NCBI GenBank assembly: GCA_026004775.1
Contig: BPJU01000004.1
Coordinates: forward strand, 306,154-370,153
Length of the DNA: 64,000 nt
DNA from: Pirellulaceae bacterium
Lineage (GTDB): Bacteria; Planctomycetota; Planctomycetia; Pirellulales; Pirellulaceae
Direction: 5' to 3'
Shown here in pieces: positions 35,970-45,127 of this stretch; positions within the stretch are counted from its first letter, which is position 1, and each line of letters starts with the position of its first letter. Below the pieces are notes generated by a model. It ran no database searches. It saw only the letters and a program-made list of their open reading frames with translations, and had not been told where the DNA came from. The translations under genes and the position numbers were made by a program.

Positions 35970-37682
35970 TCATGGCGCGGTACGAATGACAATATGTTGT
36001 CCAGCCGCGACTCCTCTGCGTACGACGCGACCTCGACCGTGAGGAAGCACGACCACCAGGTCCACTTGCTGCTCGGTGCCGAGCCCAAAATGGGCGGCGG
36101 CGGGTTGCCCCGAAGCATATCCGTACCCGACGGCGATCTCGCGGCACCCGAGCAACTCACTCGGATTGTCCGCCCCTCCAGCCCGGTAAACCAGGATGCG
36201 GCTGCCGATTCCCATTCGATTGATCGAACCGGAGCCTTCCAGGGAAACTTGCAGCCAGTTGCCTCCGGGAGTTTCGTTCTTCAACAGCAGCGGCGGCAAC
36301 TCGGGCCACCAACTGGCCAGAAAAATATCAAGTTTTCCGTCACGGTTCCAGTCCGCAACAGGACCCGGCGCCGAATAGAATATGATTTTTTCTTTCACCA
36401 ATCGGTCAAAAAGGTCGCGACTCGATAGGTTTTGGTAAGACGCATCAGGAAAAGAATTCACCTGCCACGCATCGTTGGAAAATCGAGGCAAACCGTCGAC
36501 CAGGCCGGTATGCCGGAACAAAATGGGATAGCACTTTCCCTCCGCAAATTTCACAACACTTTGATAGATCTCTGGCCAACCGTCATTGTCGAAATCCTGG
36601 ATTTCCACATGGGGAGCCTTCATGGCCAGTGGTTCCAGGCCGGCTGCCTCAGTGACATCTTCGAAGCTGACGCGCTGTTGGGTGTGGGTGCGATTCAGAT
36701 AGAGTCGATTGGGCACGGGAACCCGCCACGGATGGTCATAATGTTGCCCAAGAACCAGATCCAGCCATCCGTCGCGGTTCACATCGGCCAGGGCCACTCC
36801 GCAAACCATGTTGTCGCCGCGCGCATCGGGCCATTCAAATACGCGGTTCAACCAGGATGCCTCGATGAACCTGCCGCGGCCATCGTTCAAGAACAGACGG
36901 TTACCTCCGTCACTGGAAGCAGCAAACAGGTCAGGCCATCCGTCGTTATTCACGTCTCCAGCGGCGACCCCCAGTCCCGGAAGTTGGTCCGGAAGGCCGG
37001 CGGCGGCGGTGACGTCTTCAAACGCCAGATCTCCCCGGTTGCGGAACAGGCGGGACCTGCGGGTGGATGAACCGTTATAGCCTGGATGGGGATCTTCGCC
37101 GACAAATAGATCAAGCAACCCGTCGCCGTCGAAATCGAGCACGGCGACGCTTCTCCCTCCGAATGCCTCGGGGCAGGCACCATTCCCTTCCGAAACATCC
37201 GTGAACCTGCCGCCGCCGTCGTTTCGAAAGAGGCAACAGCCCCGCAGAGGTCGGCCTTCTCGCTCGGCCAGCCGGCTGCCCGGCGGCGCAGGCATGCTGG
37301 CTACATACAAGTCCAGATCGCCATCGTTGTCCAGGTCCGCAGCCACGACCCCTGTCGCTCGAGTGGCTACCTGGACGGCGGGTTGCGGCTGCCACTCGAA
37401 ACGGCCATCCCGGTTAAAAAACAACCGGTTGGTCTCGCCCCCTCCTGTGGCAAACGTCGCCACATACAAATCCAACCAGCCATCTTGATTGAAATCTCCC
37501 CACGCCGCCCCGTGACCGCGGAGCCCTCCGGCAGCCGGCAAAAGGCCCACCTGCTCGGCTACCTCCGTGAACTGCCACTTCCCTTGCCCGACGCATGCCC
37601 GGCTATAGAGGCCTACCGGTATGGCAATCAGGCACGACAAATATAAGACCCACGAACGGAAAATACGGCATGTGTGTCCCAT
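35970..37682 (-). CDS. CRTAC1-like FG-GAP/VCBS repeat protein with ASPIC/UnbV C-terminus, exported
   Basis: 570 residues from ATG 37682 (GGAAGG seven bases upstream). A signal peptide (about 8-32) leads into FG-GAP/VCBS repeats, for example D-F-N-Q-D-G-W-L-D-L-Y-V-A, D-L-D-N-D-G-D-L-D-L-Y, D-F-D-G-D-G-L-L-D-L-F, D-V-N-N-D-G-W-P-D-L-F and D-V-N-R-D-G-W-L-D-L. The repeated D-x-D-x-D-G motifs are calcium-binding sites. The C-terminal 85 residues match ASPIC/UnbV. Such proteins are exported beta-propellers, proposed to bind surface ligands. They are abundant in planctomycetes. It is the first gene of a possible operon with 34698-35858 and 33992-34729. Confidence 0.88.
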   Translation of the reverse strand: MGHTCRIFRSWVLYLSCLIAIPVGLYSRACVGQGKWQFTEVAEQVGLLPAAGGLRGHGAAWGDFNQDGWLDLYVATFATGGGETNRLFFNRDGRFEWQPQPAVQVATRATGVVAADLDNDGDLDLYVASMPAPPGSRLAEREGRPLRGCCLFRNDGGGRFTDVSEGNGACPEAFGGRSVAVLDFDGDGLLDLFVGEDPHPGYNGSSTRRSRLFRNRGDLAFEDVTAAAGLPDQLPGLGVAAGDVNNDGWPDLFAASSDGGNRLFLNDGRGRFIEASWLNRVFEWPDARGDNMVCGVALADVNRDGWLDLVLGQHYDHPWRVPVPNRLYLNRTHTQQRVSFEDVTEAAGLEPLAMKAPHVEIQDFDNDGWPEIYQSVVKFAEGKCYPILFRHTGLVDGLPRFSNDAWQVNSFPDASYQNLSSRDLFDRLVKEKIIFYSAPGPVADWNRDGKLDIFLASWWPELPPLLLKNETPGGNWLQVSLEGSGSINRMGIGSRILVYRAGGADNPSELLGCREIAVGYGYASGQPAAAHFGLGTEQQVDLVVVLPHGRGRVVRRGVAAGQHIVIRTAP

Positions 37683-37906
37683 GGTACGCCTTCCGTATGG
37701 CAACTGTCCGCCGGCCGACTTTCCGGTAGTATAGCCATCCGGCGGGGTTAATAAAGTTGCTACCATTCGTTGTTGTGGACTGGAAGGGACTATCTAGTGG
37801 AAACGGCAGGCATGGAGCGGGCGTAGCGGTGAGTCTGAGCGGTGCTCTACCGGCGCGGTGACCTCGGCAGTCACCCAGGCTTAGCGAGCAAAAGGGAAAC
37901 GAAGCG

Positions 37907-40453
37907 ATGTATCACAAAGTGATGGGAGTGCCGTATGTCATCGTGACGTGGGTGTTGGGCTGCGTCGTTCTTCTTGTCTTGCCCGTACAGCTCGCTGCGC
38001 AAGGGCGGGCAGGTTCGGGAAGCCGCGGCGTCTACCGTGATCGAGTCGATCCGCATTGGGTGGCGGAAGGCGAGCAGTTCTGGTATGCGAATCGCCTGCC
38101 GGGGAACCGCGTGGAGTACGTGTTAGTGGATGCCGAGCACGGCCGGCGCGGCCCACTGTTTGATCCGGAAAAGCTGGCTGATGCACTCCAAACCGCCACC
38201 GGAACCGCTGTCAATCCGGAACGGTTTTCGCCCACAGACCTGGATGTCTCGCAGGACGCCCGATACGTCTATTTCCGTTTCGCAGGCAAACCATGGCGCT
38301 GGGACCGGACTTCCCAGACGCTCGAGCAGGTTGACCGGCCTGCCAATGCTGAGCCAACAACCAACCGCGTGCCAGATCGCACGGAATTCACTGGGGAGGA
38401 GATCGAGTTACTGATCGCCAACCGCACGGCAAGGACAATCGAACTGTTTTGGGTCGACATGCAAGGCCAGGAGCGCTCCTATGGCCGGATCGAACCAGGG
38501 GAAGAGAAGCGGCAGCATACCTACGAGGGTCACGTGTGGCGGGCTCGTGACATCTCTGGCCGGCTGGTCAGCGCGTTTGTGGCGGCCCGGGAACGTAGCC
38601 AGGTAGAAATCCGGCCGGGAGAGAATCGGCCACTGGATCCGCCGCGTCGTCCCGCCGGCCGCGGCGCGTTTCGCGGCTCGTCCCGCTCTCCGGACGGCCG
38701 GTGGGAGGCATTCATTCAAGATGCCAATCTGTGGATCCGCCGGATTGGTTCCAGCGAAGAACGGCAATTAAGTTCCGATGGAAAAGCCGAAGATGCCTTC
38801 CGCCCGCCATTCTATTGGTCTCCTGACTCCCAATATTTGGCTGTCATCCAGGAGACGCAGGTGCCCAAACGGAAGATCTATTTCGTCGAATCGTCTCCGG
38901 CCGACCAGCTCCAGCCCCGCTTGCACGAACGCGAATATGTCAAGCCGGGCGATCCACTGCCGCGACCTCGCCCACGCATCTTTCACGTACCCTCAGGTCG
39001 AGCAATCGCGATTGACGAGTCACTCATCGAAAACCCTTGGCACATCGAAAGGTTCCGCTGGTCGCCTGACTCCAAACGATTCTCCTTCCTCTACAACCAG
39101 CGAGGCCATCACGTGCTGCGTCTGATTAGTGTCGACGTCGAATCCGGAGAAAACATCGTAGTCATAGAAGAAAAAAGTAATACCTTCGTCGACTATGCCC
39201 ACAAGCTCTACCTCCGGTGGCTGGATGATACCAATGAGATTATCTGGATGAGTGAGCGAAGTGGTTGGAACCACTTGTATTTGTTCGATGCACTCACCGG
39301 TCAAATGAAGAATCCCATTACCACAGGCCCCTGGGTGGTACGCTCGGTGGAAAGAATTGACGAAGCAAAACGGGAACTGCTCATCCGCGTAATGGGCTAC
39401 TATGAAGGCCAGGATCCGTATCACATGCATTATGCCAGAGTGAACTTCGACGGTTCGCAATTTACTATGCTGACCGAAGATGATGGAACCCATTCGTTGC
39501 AGTTTTCACCCAACGGAAAATATTATCTCGACACCTGGTCGCGCGTGGATCGCCCACCCGTAACCCAATTGCGCCGCTATGCCGACGGTGGGCTCGTTTG
39601 CCACTTGGAAGAGGCGGATATTTCGGAGTTGTTCGCCCGGGGATTTCGGATGCCGGAAAGGTTCGTCGCGAAAGGACGCGATGGGCAGACCGATATTTGG
39701 GGAGTCATTTACAGGCCGACCCGCATGGAGCCAGGAAAGCGGTACCCGATCCTGGAAGACATTTACGCAGGCCCGCAAGGCTTTTTTGTGCCCAAGGCGT
39801 TTCAGGCTTCCAGCCGGAGTCAGACTCTGGCCGATGAGGGTTATATCGTGGTGAAGATCGACGGGATGGGCACCAACTGGCGTTCGAAAGCCTTTCACGA
39901 CGTATGCTGGAAGAACCTGGCCGATGCTGGATTTCCGGATCGTATTTTGTGGATCCGAGCCGCCGCCGAACGATACCCGGAAATGGATCTGACTCGCATC
40001 GGCATTTTTGGAACATCAGCCGGCGGTCAGAGCGCCATGCGCGCATTGATCGACCATGGCGATTTTTACAAGGCGGCCGTGGCTGATTGCGGCTGTCACG
40101 ACAACCGGATGGACAAAATCTGGTGGAATGAGCTTTGGATGGGTTGGCCGATAGGTCCCCATTATGAAGCCTGTTCGAACGTCGTCCACGCTCACCGCAT
40201 GCAGGGAAAATTGTTGCTGGCCGTGGGCGAGATGGACACCAATGTGGATCCGGCCTCGACCATGCAGGTCGTCAATGCTCTGATCAAGGCCAACAAAGAT
40301 TTCGAATTGTTGATTGTGCCTGGGGCCGGACACGGTGTGATGAGAAGTGGTTACGGGTGGCGGCGGTTGCTCGACTTTTTCCGCAGAAATCTCCAGCAAG
40401 ATGCGCCGGTCTCGGCTGCGGAAAATCGGCCGGTCGAATCGTCCGCAAGATAG
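37907..40453 (+). CDS. Dipeptidyl peptidase IV-like S9 family serine peptidase, exported
   Basis: 848 residues. A signal peptide (about 8-31) is followed by the DPPIV_N beta-propeller (about 100-590) and an S9 alpha/beta hydrolase domain. The catalytic triad is visible: Ser704 in G-T-S-A-G-G, Asp777 in G-E-M-D-T-N and His809 in G-A-G-H-G-V. S9B peptidases remove X-Pro or similar dipeptides from peptide N-termini in the periplasm. The propeller includes F-R-W-S-P-D-S-K-R and W-M-S-E-R-S-G-W-N-H-L-Y, typical for the family. The start has a GGGAAACGAAGCG leader. It is followed by a repeat element (40525-41001). Confidence 0.92.
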   Translation: MYHKVMGVPYVIVTWVLGCVVLLVLPVQLAAQGRAGSGSRGVYRDRVDPHWVAEGEQFWYANRLPGNRVEYVLVDAEHGRRGPLFDPEKLADALQTATGTAVNPERFSPTDLDVSQDARYVYFRFAGKPWRWDRTSQTLEQVDRPANAEPTTNRVPDRTEFTGEEIELLIANRTARTIELFWVDMQGQERSYGRIEPGEEKRQHTYEGHVWRARDISGRLVSAFVAARERSQVEIRPGENRPLDPPRRPAGRGAFRGSSRSPDGRWEAFIQDANLWIRRIGSSEERQLSSDGKAEDAFRPPFYWSPDSQYLAVIQETQVPKRKIYFVESSPADQLQPRLHEREYVKPGDPLPRPRPRIFHVPSGRAIAIDESLIENPWHIERFRWSPDSKRFSFLYNQRGHHVLRLISVDVESGENIVVIEEKSNTFVDYAHKLYLRWLDDTNEIIWMSERSGWNHLYLFDALTGQMKNPITTGPWVVRSVERIDEAKRELLIRVMGYYEGQDPYHMHYARVNFDGSQFTMLTEDDGTHSLQFSPNGKYYLDTWSRVDRPPVTQLRRYADGGLVCHLEEADISELFARGFRMPERFVAKGRDGQTDIWGVIYRPTRMEPGKRYPILEDIYAGPQGFFVPKAFQASSRSQTLADEGYIVVKIDGMGTNWRSKAFHDVCWKNLADAGFPDRILWIRAAAERYPEMDLTRIGIFGTSAGGQSAMRALIDHGDFYKAAVADCGCHDNRMDKIWWNELWMGWPIGPHYEACSNVVHAHRMQGKLLLAVGEMDTNVDPASTMQVVNALIKANKDFELLIVPGAGHGVMRSGYGWRRLLDFFRRNLQQDAPVSAAENRPVESSAR

Positions 40454-40524
40454 ACACGCAGAACAAGGCCGGAAGATACCATCGATCCGGTTTCGTGATC
40501 TCCTGGACCAAAATAATATTTTTT

Positions 40525-41001
40525 GTAACCGTTCACGGTTGGTTGGCCAGCAACCGCTACAGGCGGGCCGGTGTGACCCGCCAGCAACTCGGTAGGGACA
40601 ACCCTTTTCTTGTTGTTCAAATCCGGTAATATCCGTAGAAATGCGAACGTGGCAGAAATAGAGATTATCTTTTTGCCAGAAAAATTTTTCTGCCGGGTGC
40701 CCAAACGGCCCGCGCCTGCGATCAGTACCTCATGCCGGGACCTTTCTAATGTACCACATGCATCTAATGTACCGCATGCAGCGGTGATTCGGTCGGTGCA
40801 GTTAAACAGTACAACTACGACGCACGATGCTGTAGTCGTTCGTTATCGAAGCTGGCAACCAGCGGCCTGAAAGGCCGCCTTTTGTTTAGCCCAGGCCAAC
40901 GGCCTGACTGGGAGCAACCGTACGGTCGATTCCCCAGTGTTGCGCGCAACCAGGCAGCGGGTAACAACGTTTCCGTTCATTTTCTGACCGCGAACGGATA
41001 C
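40525..41001 (-). mobile_element. MITE-like element, copy A (477 bp, inverted relative to copies B and C)
   Basis: The right-hand end (element left) begins GTATCCGTTCGCGGT and the left-hand end reads GTAACCGTTCACGGT on the plus strand, forming 15-base terminal inverted repeats with two mismatches. The interior aligns with copy B in the same order: the 20-base word GCAACACTGGGGAATCGACC, two GC hairpins, the TTGTACTGTTTAACTGCACC block and the CCCGGCATGAGGTA block are nearly or fully identical. No coding frame of size. Exactly flanked by ATTTTTT on both sides (40518-40524 and 41002-41008), a 7 bp direct repeat. Compared with copy B it has an 18-base tandem duplication at 40745-40780. Non-autonomous: a transposase elsewhere in the genome is expected. 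Confidence 0.75.
40745..40780. repeat. 18 bp tandem duplication inside element copy A
   Basis: Two adjacent 18-base units, TCTAATGTACCACATGCA and TCTAATGTACCGCATGCA, with one mismatch. Copy B has a single unit at the corresponding place. Confidence 0.6.
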
Positions 41002-41037
41002 ATTTTTTACGGCACGGCAGCGGCGGCATGGTCAAGG

Positions 41038-41565
41038 TTAGTCGAGTTCGTATAGATGGTCGTCCACCTGTGGTGGGCGCAGTTTACGGGCGAGGGCCCG
41101 CACCGAGGTGGTTTTCGTTTCACCGAAGCGGAACGGCAGTTCACCTTCCTCGTCAAAAAGATCGCCGAACTCTTCTTCGATCGCCTCCGGATCTTCGCCG
41201 GACTCCAGTCGCCGCAACGCCTCCTCCATGCGGCCGGAGATTTCCATTCCGGTCGAAGAGAACAACCGCCGCATCAGGTGAGCCATGTGGCGAGGGTTGT
41301 CCTCGTCCAGAGTATCCGCTTCGCGTGCCAGTTCTTCCATCGCTTGCTCGAAGCGTGATTCATCGAAGCCGGGCGGGAAAGGAGACTCCTCGTCCTCTTC
41401 GCTTTTTTCGGGCCGGTTTCGGGAAATCGCAAAGCGGCTCACCTGCCGCTGCAACTGCGGGCGTCCGCACCGCGGGCAGTCGGGGCGCTTTTTTGTGTTG
41501 GCACTTCGCGACAGGAAGTTGAAGATCATGTGGCAGTCCGAGCAATAAAACTCGTAGATCGGCAC
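41038..41565 (-). CDS. FmdB-type zinc-ribbon protein
   Basis: 175 residues from GTG 41565. The frame opens earlier at a TTG at 41583, but that codon lies inside the Shine-Dalgarno GGGGAGGAG (41573-41581), which sits seven bases upstream of GTG, so GTG is the start. The first 55 residues are the FmdB domain: P-I-Y-E-F-Y-C-S-D-C then C-P-R-C-G, a four-cysteine zinc ribbon. The C-terminal two-thirds is strongly acidic (E-E-D-E-E-S, E-D-P-E-A-I-E-E-E-F-G-D-L-F-D-E-E). FmdB proteins were named near formamidase genes; their role is unclear, probably regulatory. The gene is divergent from the Gfo/Idh/MocA gene. Confidence 0.88.
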   Translation of the reverse strand: MPIYEFYCSDCHMIFNFLSRSANTKKRPDCPRCGRPQLQRQVSRFAISRNRPEKSEEDEESPFPPGFDESRFEQAMEELAREADTLDEDNPRHMAHLMRRLFSSTGMEISGRMEEALRRLESGEDPEAIEEEFGDLFDEEGELPFRFGETKTTSVRALARKLRPPQVDDHLYELD

Positions 41566-41572
41566 GGCACTT

Positions 41573-41581
41573 CTCCTCCCC
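41573..41581 (-). promoter_or_regulatory. Shine-Dalgarno deciding the FmdB start
   Basis: GGGGAGGAG on the minus strand, seven bases before GTG 41565. It covers the only competing upstream start (TTG 41583) and therefore fixes the start codon. Confidence 0.7.
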
Positions 41582-41859
41582 AAGCGTTTCTGACCCAGCT
41601 TCCCCCGGTCACTGCTAGACTGTCGATCAAATATAGTTTACTTTCTTCGGTCGGCGGGAGACCTATTTCGGTGGCTGGGGCGTAAAGCCGGTCGGCGCCC
41701 GCCTGACCGGTAATTGGCTGGCCGGAATGACTTTGTTATACCAGTAAGAGCTTAGAATGGTTCGTCGGCCCGGCCGGGTCTTCAGCCGGCTTGGGGAAGA
41801 TAGCGGGAAAGGGCAGGCGTAACAGGAATCAACGGCGAGCAGACGATGGGGAGATGGCC

Positions 41860-43056
41860 ATGGGTGTGAATAGTCCGCTGGATCGCAAGCTGCGTATGGG
41901 GCTGGTGGGCGGAGGACGCGGGGCGTTTATCGGCCGTGTCCACGCCACGGCTGCCATTTTGGACAATCGGGCGACGCTGGTAGCCGGGGCCCTTTCGGCG
42001 GATCCTCAGAAAGCCAAGGAGTCCGCGCCTGACTACGATATTCCTCCCGACCGTGCCTACGGTTCGTATCAAGAAATGATCGACCGCGAACGACAGTTGC
42101 CCGAGGAGCAGCGGATCGATTTCGTCGCGATCGCCACGCCGAATCATACCCATTTCCCCATTGCCAAAGCGGCCATTGAAGCGGGATTCAACGTGGTGTG
42201 CGACAAACCGATGACGTTCGATTTGGCGCAGGCCGAAGAGCTGGTGCGGCTGGTCGAGCAGCATCAGGTTGTCTTTGCGCTGACGCACAACTACACCGGT
42301 TATCCGCTGGTGCGCCAGGCACGGCAGATGATCCTGAATGGCGAGTTGGGGGAGATCCAGGCTATCCGTGCGTTCTATATTCAGGGTTGGTTGCGGACTC
42401 GGCTGGAGCTGTCCGAGCAAAAACAGGCGTCGTGGCGCACCGACCCGGCGCGAAGCGGTGCCGCCGGCTGCTTCGGCGATATCGCCACGCACGCTTTCAA
42501 CCTGGCTCGCTACATGACGGGCCTTATCCCCAGCGAGATCAGCGCCCATCTGAAGACGTTCGAACCGGGACGGCCGCTGGACGATTACGGAACAGCCGTG
42601 ATTCGTTTCCAGAACGGCGCTCTGGGGACGGTTACCGCTTCGCAAATCAGCCATGGCCGCGAAAACGATCTTTTTATCGAAATCGACGGCACCAAAGGCT
42701 CGCTGCAATGGCGCCAGGAAGAGCCGAACATGATGATTGTGCGTCGCAACGGCGAGCCGCACCGGATCTACTCGCGAGATCCGAATGCCCCGTATATGAA
42801 CGAAGCAGGGAAAGCGGCTTGCCGCCTGCCCAGCGGTCACCCGGAAGCGTTTTTCGAAGCTTTCGCCAACATTTATCGCGCCGCCTATGATGATATGGTC
42901 CGGCGAGCGACGGGGCAGGCATTTGAACGAGTCCATACGATCTATCCGAACGTGTACGACGGGGTGGAGGGGATGTACTTTATCCAGCAGGCGGTCGAGA
43001 GCAGCCGCCAAAACGGCGCCTGGCTGCCGCTCCACCACGAAAAGGCTCGCGTCTGA
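41860..43056 (+). CDS. Gfo/Idh/MocA family oxidoreductase
   Basis: 398 residues from ATG 41860: GGGGAG lies six bases upstream, whereas the ATG at 41854 abuts it and earlier starts lack a site. The Rossmann part has [12 protein letters not shown] at the N-terminus and A-I-A-T-P-N-H-T-H near residue 90. The E-K-P-like motif is C-D-K-P-M-T-F, and the C-terminal (alpha/beta) half has [13 protein letters not shown]. Such enzymes oxidise or epimerise sugars or inositols with NAD(P). No Tat signal, so cytoplasmic. It is followed after 165 bases by an IlvD/Edd-type dehydratase, which suggests a shared sugar-acid route. Confidence 0.93.
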   Translation: MGVNSPLDRKLRMGLVGGGRGAFIGRVHATAAILDNRATLVAGALSADPQKAKESAPDYDIPPDRAYGSYQEMIDRERQLPEEQRIDFVAIATPNHTHFPIAKAAIEAGFNVVCDKPMTFDLAQAEELVRLVEQHQVVFALTHNYTGYPLVRQARQMILNGELGEIQAIRAFYIQGWLRTRLELSEQKQASWRTDPARSGAAGCFGDIATHAFNLARYMTGLIPSEISAHLKTFEPGRPLDDYGTAVIRFQNGALGTVTASQISHGRENDLFIEIDGTKGSLQWRQEEPNMMIVRRNGEPHRIYSRDPNAPYMNEAGKAACRLPSGHPEAFFEAFANIYRAAYDDMVRRATGQAFERVHTIYPNVYDGVEGMYFIQQAVESSRQNGAWLPLHHEKARV

Positions 43057-43221
43057 CCGGCACCTTAAGCCAACAAAAAATTTTCCCGGTGGGCTCCGGC
43101 GCTTCGATGGTCGCGGCGACTCTTTCAGGAACAGGCCGTGCTGCGGCCGCCGGACCGGATGCTGACGGTTCGTACCTCCGGGCCGGCTTTGCGTTGGTGC
43201 GGCAAAGGGGAAGATGTTGCT

Positions 43222-44934
43222 ATGAGTTATCCGCAAGACGGTTCGGCAGAGCTTAATTGGAACAGCCGGCGATTGACGCGAGGCTGGCAAAAAGGTGTCA
43301 CCGCCTTCTACTATGGTTTGGGGTTTACCGAAACCGATTTTGACAAGGCACAAGTCGGTATCGGCGTGCCGTTGCTGGATGGCAATTTGTGCAATGTGCA
43401 CGCCTATGAACTGGCTCGACTGATCGCCGAAGGCTGTCGTGAAGCCGGGTTGATCGGCTTTCCATTCGGAGTGCCGGCTGTCAGTGACAATATTACGCAA
43501 GGGCATGAGGGAGGTAGTGCCAGTCTTCCTTCACGCAATATGATTGCCAATGCGGCCGAGTGCGTGGTGAGCGCTCACGGCTACGACTTCCTGGTCGGGC
43601 TTCACCATTGCGACAAGAATGGTCCCGGTTTTGCAATGGCCTTGGTGAGGCTGAACTATCCGGGAATGATTCTCAACGGAGGCAGTATCAAACCGGGATG
43701 TTATCAGGGACGTGACATCTCGATTCTCGACGTCTACGACTCCCAGGCAGCCGCCGCCGTGGGCGCGATTTCTCAAGCCGAAGCCGACGCCATTCTCCGC
43801 AGTGCCTGCCCCGGGCCGGGTGGTTGCGGGATCGCTGCTTCCTTCAACACCTGGGGAATTGCCCTGGAAGCGATGGGGCTTTCACCTCCTTACACCAGCT
43901 CCATACCGGCTGATGACCCAGCCAAGCGTCAGGAGTGCCGGCAAGCCGGGCAACTGATTCGGCGTATCTTGCAATTGGGGCTGCGACCGCGTGATATCGT
44001 GACTCGTCAAGCGCTGATCAATGCAGCTACTACCATCGCCGCTATCGGAGGTTCTACCAACGGCGTGCTGCATCTGCTGGCGGTGGCTCGGGAAGCCGAT
44101 ATTGATTTCTCGCTTCACGACATGCAGCAGATTTTCCGCCGTACTCCCGTGCTGTGCAGTTTCGCGCCGCGCGGAAAACGTACCATGTACGACCTGCACC
44201 GGCTGGGCGGTACTCCGATGTTGTTGAAGCATCTCTGGAAAGCAGGATTACTGGACGGTTCGTGCTTGTGCGTAACGGGCCGCACCCTGGCCGAAGAATG
44301 GCAGGAAGCTCCCGACGTGCCCGATGAGCAAGATCTGATTGCTCCCGCCGATCGCCCGTTCAAGGCCATGGCGGATATCCAGATCTGTTTTGGCAATCTG
44401 GCACCGGACGGAATCGTCTTCAAGGTTTCCAGCCTTCAAGAACCACGTTTTTCCGGAGAAGCCATTTGTTTCGATAGCGCCCGCGATGTGGTGCAGGCCG
44501 TCGAGACGCGGCGGATTCGCCCCGGACATGTTATCGTCTTGCGGAATCTAGGTCCTGTAGCTGCCGGGATGCCGGAAGTACTTGTCGCCACGGCAGCCCT
44601 CACGGTACCCGAACTGGAAGGCAAAGTGGCTCTGGTTTCCGATACCCGTGTTTCGGGGGTGTCTCATGGTGCGATCGGCGTACACTGTGCGCCCGAAGCA
44701 GCTGTCGGAGGACCGATTGCACTGGTAGAAAACGGTGATCGCATCGGGTTTGATCTGGAACAAGGGACGATCCACTGGGAGGTGACGGCGGATGAAATCG
44801 AGCGGCGGCGTGCCCGGTGGCAGCCTCCTGCACTCCACCCGCGGCGAGGCTACCTCGCCGATTTCGCAGCTACCGTAACTCAAGCCAACGAAGGATGCGT
44901 CAGCCGACTGTTTGCACGAGCCGGCGGCGGGTAA
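43222..44934 (+). CDS. IlvD/Edd family dehydratase (sugar-acid or dihydroxy-acid type)
   Basis: 570 residues from ATG 43222, with GGGGAAG upstream. Landmarks of the Fe-S dependent dehydratase family: C-N-V-H with the first cysteine ligand, V-S-D-N-I-T-Q-G-H-E-G-G, S-R-N-M-I-A-N-A-A-E, H-C-D-K-N-G-P-G with the second ligand, A-C-P-G-P-G-G-C-G-I-A-A-S with the third, and G-G-S-T-N-G-V-L-H near residue 275. The C-terminal domain has D-T-R-V-S-G-V-S-H-G-A-I-G. The pattern A-C-x-G-x-G-x-C is nearer to the Edd side than to IlvD proper. Substrate could be a sugar acid; branched-chain amino acid synthesis cannot be excluded. No ilvB/C genes nearby. Confidence 0.9.
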   Translation: MSYPQDGSAELNWNSRRLTRGWQKGVTAFYYGLGFTETDFDKAQVGIGVPLLDGNLCNVHAYELARLIAEGCREAGLIGFPFGVPAVSDNITQGHEGGSASLPSRNMIANAAECVVSAHGYDFLVGLHHCDKNGPGFAMALVRLNYPGMILNGGSIKPGCYQGRDISILDVYDSQAAAAVGAISQAEADAILRSACPGPGGCGIAASFNTWGIALEAMGLSPPYTSSIPADDPAKRQECRQAGQLIRRILQLGLRPRDIVTRQALINAATTIAAIGGSTNGVLHLLAVAREADIDFSLHDMQQIFRRTPVLCSFAPRGKRTMYDLHRLGGTPMLLKHLWKAGLLDGSCLCVTGRTLAEEWQEAPDVPDEQDLIAPADRPFKAMADIQICFGNLAPDGIVFKVSSLQEPRFSGEAICFDSARDVVQAVETRRIRPGHVIVLRNLGPVAAGMPEVLVATAALTVPELEGKVALVSDTRVSGVSHGAIGVHCAPEAAVGGPIALVENGDRIGFDLEQGTIHWEVTADEIERRRARWQPPALHPRRGYLADFAATVTQANEGCVSRLFARAGGG

Positions 44935-45127
44935 CCATCCCGATCTGCCGCGATCCGTGTCTTTTTATCCGCGACGCCAGCTTTTCGTGCGCCCAGCAAG
45001 GGCGAAAACCGGGCTGGTGCAAACATAGGGCGGCAAGGCGTGGCCATGATCGCGGCTGATGCGGCCAGCAAGTCCGGAAACTCGCCTCATACAAAAATAT
45101 GTTTGACAGACAACTTCCGCCGGCCCA

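Larger units (their letters stand above)
40454..41037. other. Intergenic region occupied by a repeat element
   Basis: 584 bases between the S9 peptidase and fmdB-like genes, nearly all of it copy A of a MITE-like element (40525-41001). The rest is 71 bases of unrelated spacer on the left and 36 bases on the right. No coding frame of note. Confidence 0.6.
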